This document shows, one piece after another, positions 54,084 to 59,759 of a stretch of DNA of 59,759 nt. The stretch covers positions 1 through 59,759 of the forward strand of contig CAJOJG010000015.1 in NCBI GenBank assembly GCA_905234655.1, read 5' to 3'. The stretch is from an uncultured Bacteroidales bacterium (GTDB taxonomy: Bacteria; Bacteroidota; Bacteroidia; Bacteroidales; UBA3824). Both the position numbers and the translations under genes were made by a program. The notes under the pieces were generated by a model. It saw only the letters and a list, made by a program, of their open reading frames with translations, was not told the DNA's origin and made no database searches. Each line of letters begins with the position of its first letter. Positions within the stretch are counted from its first letter, which is position 1.

Positions 54084-54091
54084 TATATTTG
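54084..54091 (+). promoter_or_regulatory. -7 element of the nitroreductase-like gene
   Basis: TATATTTG lies 18 bases before the ATG at 54110. No TTTG is found at the expected -33 distance, so the promoter is incomplete. Confidence 0.4.
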
Positions 54092-54109
54092 CAAAAAATA
54101 TTCGACAAA

Positions 54110-54742
54110 ATGGCAGACAATTATCTCGAAAAAAGATACGACGAGGTTTTCGGACATAAAACCACAGTCAAGAAAATCGGGCGGACGCTCGACTCATTGC
54201 TGATACAAAACCGAAGCACACGGGGCTACAAGACTGATTTTGAGGTCAAAGACGAGACCCTGCGCAAAATAATCGGCGTTAACACTAAGATTGCCTCGGC
54301 GCGCAACCAGCAGGTCTTGAGGTTCAAGCCTGTGACCGGCGACGATGCCAAACTCGTACTTCCGCACATCAGGCTCGGCGGCGCGTTGCCGGATCTCCAC
54401 CTGCCACTGAAAGGCACTGAGCCAAACGCATTCATTATAGTTTGCTCCGCCGCCGAGGAGACACGCTACGTGGACATCGACCTTGGAATCTCACTCCAAT
54501 CAATGCTGCTCAAAGCCGTCGAAATCGGTCTTAACGGCCTCATTATCTGCGCATTCGACCATTCGGAAATCACCGCCGCCCTCGCTCTCCCCTACCCTCC
54601 ACTCGCCATACTTGCCATCGGCAAATCCGCCGAGAAATTCCGCCTTGAACCCATCACCGAATCCCAAAGCCACAACTATTACCGCACCCCCGACAACACC
54701 CACGTCGTCCCAAAAGTGCGGATTGAGGATTTACTGATATAA
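54110..54742 (+). CDS. Nitroreductase-family protein
   Basis: 210 residues from ATG 54110; an upstream frame start at 54080 lies before the -7 element and is not used. The N-terminus holds the flavin-binding NRSTRGYKTDFEVKDETLRK and IASARNQQVLRFKPV, and the middle has VDIDLGISLQSMLLKAVEIGLNGL, which corresponds to the second conserved region of NfsA/FRP-type enzymes. The C-terminus (HSEITAALALPYPPLAILAIGK) matches the family's closing strand. It likely reduces nitro or quinone compounds with NAD(P)H and FMN. It stands alone. Confidence 0.88.
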   Translation: MADNYLEKRYDEVFGHKTTVKKIGRTLDSLLIQNRSTRGYKTDFEVKDETLRKIIGVNTKIASARNQQVLRFKPVTGDDAKLVLPHIRLGGALPDLHLPLKGTEPNAFIIVCSAAEETRYVDIDLGISLQSMLLKAVEIGLNGLIICAFDHSEITAALALPYPPLAILAIGKSAEKFRLEPITESQSHNYYRTPDNTHVVPKVRIEDLLI

Positions 54743-54814
54743 ACACATATTTGTACTTAAATATCACAATTTCATTTACAAAATATCACGTTTTGCAAAT
54801 AAATAGAAGTTAAA

Positions 54815-54846
54815 TTTGCAATTTTAAAATATCGGTTTTATTTTTG
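54815..54846 (+). promoter_or_regulatory. Promoter of the receptor remnant
   Basis: TTTG at 54815-54818, a 20-base spacer and TATTTTTG at 54839-54846 match the consensus, 42 bases before the ATG, so the truncated receptor may still be expressed. Confidence 0.65.
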
Positions 54847-54887
54847 TAGCAACTAAACCGAAAACATTTTTTAATTAGAATCGAAAA

Positions 54888-55475
54888 ATGGCACTTATAT
54901 TCGACAAGCAACTCGACCATGCGAGCCTTACGGGACGCATTGCATTGGGTATTTCGCTAATTGTCATACCGTTGGCAGTCGCAATTTTCTATACTTGGTA
55001 CAAACTCGAATCGGTGAACGCCGAAGCCGAAAAACTTACCAACAAATACGTTGACATCATGCAGTCGGCGGACGCGATGGTCATCGACGTCAACGCCGCC
55101 AACAAGGAAATCACCAAATTTTGGAACGAGGGGCTCGCCGAAGTCCGCAAACTCGCCGAGCGTTGCGCCCAGGCCGCTAAGGAAATCAATGTCGTAAGTT
55201 CTGACGGTCAGACGATTGCGAAGTCCACCGACACAGCGTTCTCGCAAGTGATTCCGTCGATAGAAAAGTCAACCGCGCTTGTCCAAGAGATTGCGTCCGC
55301 CTGCCGCGAACAAGCAACCGGCAGCGACCAGATTAACACCGCCGTCCAGCGTTTCAACTTTGCGACGCAGCAATTTGCCTCGATGGCGGAAGAAGTGGCG
55401 TCCAATTCCGCCGTCCTTCAGCAAGAATCCGACAACCTGCTGCAAATACTCGAATATTTCAAGCAAAGGAAATAG
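54888..55475 (+). CDS. Internally deleted chemoreceptor-like protein
   Basis: 195 residues. Residues 1-65 look like a receptor start with one transmembrane helix (GISLIVIPLAVAIFYTWY) and the start of a sensor domain. From about residue 85 the text jumps to [20 protein letters not shown], the late half of a signalling hairpin (compare [20 protein letters not shown] in receptor 1), then QEIASACREQATGSDQINTAVQ and SMAEEVASNSAVLQQESDNL. The sensor domain, second helix, HAMP and hairpin tip are missing, and there is no -FESF tail. The frame is intact and the promoter is good, so a small coiled-coil membrane protein may still be made. More likely an in-frame deletion derivative of a full receptor. 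Confidence 0.75.
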   Translation: MALIFDKQLDHASLTGRIALGISLIVIPLAVAIFYTWYKLESVNAEAEKLTNKYVDIMQSADAMVIDVNAANKEITKFWNEGLAEVRKLAERCAQAAKEINVVSSDGQTIAKSTDTAFSQVIPSIEKSTALVQEIASACREQATGSDQINTAVQRFNFATQQFASMAEEVASNSAVLQQESDNLLQILEYFKQRK

Positions 55476-55659
55476 GATAATCTTCGTTGCTATTGCCATT
55501 ACCATTGTCATTATTTCTGCCGTTGTTGCCATTATTGCTGCCATTATTGCTGCCTCTGTTGCCGCCGTAATAGCGTGAATTATCCTCCGGCATCCAACTT
55601 TCCTCGGCGCACGACAGAAAACAAATCGCTGCAAGTATCAATGTGATTAGTCGGTTCAT
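55459..55659 (-). CDS. Small glycine/asparagine-rich lipoprotein
   Basis: 66 residues. LIAAICFLSC-like signal (ILAAICFLSC) gives a lipoprotein with the cysteine at about 17, followed by a low-complexity stretch of G and N repeats and a short tail (DYPISFA). The gene overlaps the 3' end of the receptor remnant on the other strand by 17 bases. Small lipoproteins with repeats of this type are common in Bacteroidota; function unknown. The repeat could inflate the coding signal. Confidence 0.55.
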   Translation of the reverse strand: MNRLITLILAAICFLSCAEESWMPEDNSRYYGGNRGSNNGSNNGNNGRNNDNGNGNSNEDYPISFA

Positions 55660-55719
55660 AATGTTCGGGGGTTTGAAGTTTTTCCAAATATAAGAAATTG
55701 GTTGGGATTGGCAAAAAAA

Positions 55720-56044
55720 TTATGACAACTCTCTCAATTTTTCGACAATGGTTTCCCTTTCGTTACTGCGTGTCGTAGAGAGCCTTAGCAAGGGAATATT
55801 GTAAGAGGGAGGATGTGGTTTTTCATTTTGTCCCTTTCGCTTTGCCTGGTGCCGTCGCGGTGGAAACGCCAACCGTCAACCTCAATCATTCGAAAACTTT
55901 TTTTGAGGTTGGCTCTTTCAAAACTGATTCGCGAATTTTGACATCCTTTCCGTCATACAATTTCTGGAAACCGCTGTCAAAGTCAACGAAATAATACTTC
56001 TTGAAGAAATCCGAAAACACGGAAACGGACTCAACTTTCGGCTG
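55720..56044 (-). pseudogene. Decayed endonuclease-like gene (DUF559/DUF2726 type)
   Basis: Reading the minus strand in three frames in turn gives VFSDFFKKYYFVDFDSGFQK (56044 to 55886, ending in a stop), then RMIEVDGWRFHRDGTRQSER with KNHILPL, then PLLRLSTTRSNERETIVEKL to a stop at 55720. The middle part has the (M/V)IEVDG..H..G..Q..RD core of PD-(D/E)XK endonuclease-like DUF559 or DUF2726 proteins. At least two frame breaks and a lost start make it a remnant. It fills most of a 470-base gap. Confidence 0.6.
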
Positions 56045-56128
56045 TCAATCCTCAATTCCAACTACCTGATTAATATCCCGCCAAAACCGCATATTTTTAC
56101 CCTGTTTTGGCGAGATATAATAATAATT

Positions 56129-57232
56129 TCACTTTTCTTCCGACAGTATGCAAACCGCCTTCACAGTGCCTTGTGGGTTGCATTGAATTAGTTGCAACTC
56201 GCCGTCGTCGCCCTCGAAATCGTCGCCCTCGCAGAGGAAACTGCCAAAACTGTTGATTATCATTGCCGTGCCGCCGTCTTTATAGACCTTGCTGTTTGGG
56301 TCGGCGTTCAGCACAGCGTCGATAAGGCAGTCTGGGGCAAGAAATTGGGCATCGCCCTCAACACTAATGGCGTAGCGGGGCGAGAGAACGGCGATGTCGG
56401 TAACCTTACCGCGAGCGTCGCACTTGACTTCAAAAACCGCCTCGCCGCTGGCAGCGTCGCTAAACCGCGTAGAGCCGCCGTTGGTTTTGGAAGTCGTGAA
56501 ACCGTCGAGCGCACTGGGGCAGTCGCCGCCAAGTTTGATGCCGCCCAAGCCAACGCCGGGCACGATGGCAAAGTATGGCGAGTGAGTCTTTTCGCCGAAA
56601 TTGTTGCCGTTCCACTCGTATGTAATCAACCTGCGCTGAACCGCGAAATCCGCCGGCTCACATTCGGACCAATAAGCGGTCAGATAGTCGCCTTCCGCGT
56701 CCTCGTCAGTGTAAAAACAGAACTCTGCCACGCCCTCTTTTTTGGTGGTTTCGATGGCGGCGGACGGTTGTCCGAACAGCACGACGGGGTCATAGAAATC
56801 GTCGAATTTTGGATTTGGCACCGGCCACTGCGTCTCGGTGAGTTTGCCGTTGGAATAGTTGAAGGCTTGGCACGAGAGCATCACGTTGCAGTTGCAGCCG
56901 GCGTATGTGGCATATAGCACGAGGTACGAGCCGTCGGCGCGTTTGAAGAGGTGCATCTGAAGATCGGTGTTGCAATCTTCGCCGTCGATGTTGTAGCTGG
57001 CGTGTTTGTCGTCGTAGTCCAGACCTGCAATCACGTCGTTTTTGGTTGCGCCCTCGGGCAGGAATTTGTCGGGAAGTTGCGCCGCAATTTGCACAACGAG
57101 CGGTTTACCGTCGGTGTTGACGGTGGTCGTGGTGGTCTGATTGTCAGCGTTTTGCGCCGACTGGTTAGTGTTGCCGCCGCCGCACGAAGCAATCAGCACG
57201 GCCGCGAGTAGGGGTAGAATGGTCTTTTTCAT
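56129..57232 (-). CDS. Hypothetical lipoprotein
   Basis: 367 residues. A lipoprotein signal peptide (LAAVLIASCGGG) with the cysteine at 17 leads to a threonine-rich linker and a beta-rich body with cysteines (YATYAGCNCNVMLSCQAF). The motif GLGGIKLGGDCPSALDGF in the second half resembles short repeats found in Bacteroidota lipoproteins with periplasmic or surface roles. No domain family is recognised. A consensus promoter precedes it. Confidence 0.75.
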   Translation of the reverse strand: MKKTILPLLAAVLIASCGGGNTNQSAQNADNQTTTTTVNTDGKPLVVQIAAQLPDKFLPEGATKNDVIAGLDYDDKHASYNIDGEDCNTDLQMHLFKRADGSYLVLYATYAGCNCNVMLSCQAFNYSNGKLTETQWPVPNPKFDDFYDPVVLFGQPSAAIETTKKEGVAEFCFYTDEDAEGDYLTAYWSECEPADFAVQRRLITYEWNGNNFGEKTHSPYFAIVPGVGLGGIKLGGDCPSALDGFTTSKTNGGSTRFSDAASGEAVFEVKCDARGKVTDIAVLSPRYAISVEGDAQFLAPDCLIDAVLNADPNSKVYKDGGTAMIINSFGSFLCEGDDFEGDDGELQLIQCNPQGTVKAVCILSEEK

Positions 57233-57254
57233 TGTCTTTAAGTTTTTTGTTGTG

Positions 57255-57285
57255 CAAATATAGGAAAAAGAATCAGTAGGGCAAA
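57255..57285 (-). promoter_or_regulatory. Promoter of the hypothetical lipoprotein gene
   Basis: On the minus strand TTTG (57282-57285), a 19-base spacer and TATATTTG (57255-57262) match the consensus, 22 bases before the start codon. Confidence 0.7.
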
Positions 57286-57342
57286 AAATGTTTTGCGGGT
57301 TCTAACCATTCAATACCAACGAACCAATTATCAACCTCTTAC

Positions 57343-57853
57343 GTGCAACCCGCATTCCCTGTGATCGGGAGAATCATTGCTTTGGAGAGTCCCGGCGGCA
57401 CTTACGACGAAAATTTTCTCGGAAATTATTTTTACAACTACCTCCGTCCCGCACTTTTGAGGATTCAGGGCGTGGGCAAGGTGGAAGTTTGGGGCGCGCA
57501 ATACGCTCTCAGAATTTGGCTAAAACCCGAAGTAATGGCTCGTTACTCATTGATGCCGAGCGACATATCAGCGGCGTTGCAAGAGCAAAATTCAGAATAT
57601 TCAATAGGTTCGTTGGGTCAATCAACAGCATCAACGGTCATCCGGGCGTAATGGGCGCGGTGCATCAGACTTCGGGCAGCAACGCCACCAAAATCAACCT
57701 CCAAATCGACGAACTTATCGCCGAAACATCGCGCAAAATGCCTGCCGACATCAAGATTGTTACCTTCGACAATACATTTCGCGTGAGGAGGGAACCATAG
57801 GATTGCTGTTGGCAGTGCCGGTGATTTTTGGAGTGTTTAAAGGGAAAAAGTAA
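57343..57853 (+). pseudogene. Remnant of an RND efflux permease
   Basis: The first frame (57343-57651) has LGNYFYNYLRPALLRIQGVG and ALRIWLKPEVMARYSLMPSD, and the second frame (from about 57640) continues MGAVHQTSGSNATKINLQID and PADIKIVTFDNTF, both typical periplasmic parts of AcrB-type transporters. A third frame ends with LLLAVPVIFGVFKGKK at 57853. Intact relatives exceed 1000 residues; about 170 remain, with frame changes and the membrane helices gone. It is a deletion remnant. Confidence 0.8.
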
Positions 57854-57859
57854 GAAAAA

Positions 57860-57891
57860 TTTGATGCTTTAAGAAAATAATTGTAAATTTG
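57860..57891 (+). promoter_or_regulatory. Promoter of the phospholipase D/helicase gene
   Basis: TTTG at 57860-57863, a 20-base spacer and TAAATTTG at 57884-57891 match the consensus exactly, 29 bases before the ATG. Confidence 0.75.
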
Positions 57892-57920
57892 GGCGTGAAA
57901 TTTATAAAGCATTTGCAACT

Positions 57921-59759
57921 ATGACCAACACCTTAATCGACAATACCGCCAACCTCAAAATGGTTGATACACTGAAAGAATGTATCAACACTGACGGTAT
58001 CGACACCATACGCATTGCAACCGGCTTTTGGGATATTCCCGGAACGGCTCTCGTTTTGGACGACTTGGAAAAATTTTTGCAGAAGGACGGCACTAAACTC
58101 AAACTCCTTATCGGTAAAGACCCGTCGGTATATGCCACAATGATGCAACAGCCTAAATATCAGGGCAAAAGTTATCCCGAAGATTTTATCCGAATCCATC
58201 TCGACGAACTCGCTGAAAAAATCAAAGATGAACATAAAGGCGTAATCAACTTACTATTAAAATATTGCGAAAACGGCAAAATCGAAATCCGCATTTTTAA
58301 GAAAAACGAAGACGACGAAAGCCAGTTTTTTCATAGCAAATGCTATATTTTTACGCAAGGTGTTGACACCAACGCAATTGGCATAATCGGCAGTAGCAAT
58401 TTTACCAAAATGGGGCTGCAAGGAAATTCGGAACTCAACTATCTTGAAACCGACCCCACAATGGTATGCTACAACACTCAGGGCGGCAGCCGCAAAGGAC
58501 ACGTAAAATGGTTTGAAGAAAAATGGAGTCAAGCACAGGATTGGACTAAGGAATTTTTGGAACAGGTATTGAAACCGTCAAAAATCGTAGAAATTATCAA
58601 ATCTGACCCGCAAAATGCCCCCGAAAATCCCCAACTCACTCCATACGAGGTGTATATCAAATATTTGCAAACGCAATTTGGGGATATTGCAGACACAACG
58701 GTCAACGCTGTCATAAAGAATTATCTGCCAAAGACATACTCTGCACTCAACTATCAAATTGATGCCGTAAAGCAATGTTTTTCCACTATGAAACGCTACG
58801 GCGGCTTCATCTTGGGCGACGTGGTTGGATTGGGAAAAACTGTGGTCGGCGCGTTGATAATACGGCGTTTTATCGACGAGGCGCATAATCTCGGACGTAA
58901 CACGAATGTACTCATCGTTACGCCGCCGGCAATTAAAAAGGGTTGGATTGACACTATTAATGATTTTGACAAAGATAACGTCTCAAAAATCGCAAACAAC
59001 GTTACGTACATAACAACGGGAAGCATAGCAAAAATCAACGATGATATTGACGACGATTACCAACTTTTGGATTCCGATAGTTTCGATGGAGAGTTAACCG
59101 ACCATCAGTACGGTCTTATAATCATCGACGAAAGCCATAATTTCCGCAATAGTTACACGCAGAAATACAAAGAGTTAGACAGCCTTATAGGACGATTGCA
59201 TCCTCAACCGTTTGTCGGATTGCTATCCGCAACGCCGCAAAACAACTCGCCCGAAGACCTCAAAAATCAGATATATCTTTTTCAGCGGAGTTACAACAAC
59301 ACCACGTTGCCAAACATCGAGGGCGGCAAACTCGGGGCGTTTTTTGCCGAAATGCAGCAAAGGTTCAAAACCGCAAAAGACGAAACCGATGTCAACAAAG
59401 CCAAACAAATAGTCAAAGACCTTTCAAAAGAAATTCGCGAAAGGGTTTTGAACGAACTCGTTGTGCGCCGCACCCGCAGCGACATCAAACAGATGTATGC
59501 CGAGGATTCCGCAGAATTAAAATTCCCGAAAATAGAAGGCCCGCACCATTTGGAATACAAGATGGACACTCAGTTGGTAAAACTCTTTTACGATACTATG
59601 ACCGCCATCTGCCCGCTGTCGAAAAACGAGACATTCAACCCAGAAAAACACATCGGATTCTACCGCTATCAAGCAATTATGTATTTTGACAACGACTCTC
59701 TCAAAAAACTCTACGAACAGAAAAACCTCACCGTAGATAATATTTCCAAACAGTTGCAA
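57921..59759 (+). CDS. Phospholipase D-like nuclease/SNF2-type helicase, 3' end cut by the window
   Basis: The frame runs from ATG 57921 to the window end; 613 residues are visible without a stop. The N-terminal domain (about 10-180) is phospholipase D-like with a single HxK motif at residue 138 (FFHSKCYIF) and IIGSSNFTKMGLQGNSELN, as in PLD nucleases of restriction systems. A superfamily 2 helicase of the SNF2 kind follows: Walker A GDVVGLGKTVVGALI from about 299, IIIDESHNFRN near 403, and LLSATPQNN near 436. Such fusions are found in restriction and anti-phage systems beside DNA methyltransferases. The rest of the helicase is outside the window. Confidence 0.88.
   Translation, partial: MTNTLIDNTANLKMVDTLKECINTDGIDTIRIATGFWDIPGTALVLDDLEKFLQKDGTKLKLLIGKDPSVYATMMQQPKYQGKSYPEDFIRIHLDELAEKIKDEHKGVINLLLKYCENGKIEIRIFKKNEDDESQFFHSKCYIFTQGVDTNAIGIIGSSNFTKMGLQGNSELNYLETDPTMVCYNTQGGSRKGHVKWFEEKWSQAQDWTKEFLEQVLKPSKIVEIIKSDPQNAPENPQLTPYEVYIKYLQTQFGDIADTTVNAVIKNYLPKTYSALNYQIDAVKQCFSTMKRYGGFILGDVVGLGKTVVGALIIRRFIDEAHNLGRNTNVLIVTPPAIKKGWIDTINDFDKDNVSKIANNVTYITTGSIAKINDDIDDDYQLLDSDSFDGELTDHQYGLIIIDESHNFRNSYTQKYKELDSLIGRLHPQPFVGLLSATPQNNSPEDLKNQIYLFQRSYNNTTLPNIEGGKLGAFFAEMQQRFKTAKDETDVNKAKQIVKDLSKEIRERVLNELVVRRTRSDIKQMYAEDSAELKFPKIEGPHHLEYKMDTQLVKLFYDTMTAICPLSKNETFNPEKHIGFYRYQAIMYFDNDSLKKLYEQKNLTVDNISKQLQ

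Overview
The window reads as a chromosomal stretch of an anaerobic Bacteroidota bacterium, most likely an uncultured gut- or rumen-type Bacteroidales. Supporting signs are a complete Bacteroides aerotolerance (Bat) operon, KorAB-type 2-oxoacid:ferredoxin oxidoreductase, a type IX secretion (type B) C-terminal domain protein, DUF368 and DUF721 proteins, a Dcu-type C4-dicarboxylate transporter, and many promoters of the Bacteroidota form TTTG-N19-21-TAnnTTTG. Species and genus cannot be fixed from the sequence alone. Both window ends cut through genes.

Layout. 0-2.8 kb: 3' part of an MmeI-type DNA methyltransferase carrying two palindromic repeats inside its reading frame, then a RelB/YafQ-type toxin-antitoxin pair. 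2.9-7.9 kb (minus): korBA, a small HExxH protein and an orphan membrane histidine kinase. 8.1-16.9 kb (plus): moxR, DUF58, a BatD-like membrane protein, batA, batB, batC, batD, batE from one strong promoter. 16.9-24.6 kb (plus): a kinase-RapZ fusion, an RluA-type pseudouridine synthase, a lipoprotein nuclease, a divergent class II aldolase-like protein, an OprP-type porin and a sodium:solute symporter. 24.7-29.2 kb (minus): SiaB-like kinase, SiaC-like phosphoprotein and a UDP-sugar dehydrogenase joined at a TAAATG junction, then a THUMP RNA methyltransferase lacking its NPPY motif, and DUF368. 29.5-38.6 kb: an ABC-F ATPase, then a second signalling locus with two tandem YfiR/coiled-coil/PAS/SpoIIE phosphatases and another SiaB-like protein, with a degenerate SpoIIE protein divergently upstream. 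38.6-44.4 kb: a large T9SS-exported protein, tRNA-Lys and tRNA-Ser, a frameshifted ATPase pseudogene, small hypothetical genes and an M23 peptidase. 44.5-55.5 kb: three tandem chemoreceptors, a vWA lipoprotein, a Dcu transporter, a nitroreductase-like protein and an internally deleted receptor remnant. 55.4-57.9 kb: lipoproteins and gene remnants. 57.9 kb to end: a phospholipase-D/SNF2 helicase running off the window.

The most notable theme is signal transduction. The two SiaB-like proteins, one SiaC-like protein with its threonine at position 68, and two YfiR-fused PP2C phosphatases look like a partner-switching network related to Pseudomonas SiaABCD. No GGDEF protein is present; instead SiaC is directly coupled to a nucleotide-sugar dehydrogenase, suggesting an exopolysaccharide output. 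The three chemoreceptors all end in a conserved -FESF tail resembling the CheR/CheB tether of enterobacterial receptors.
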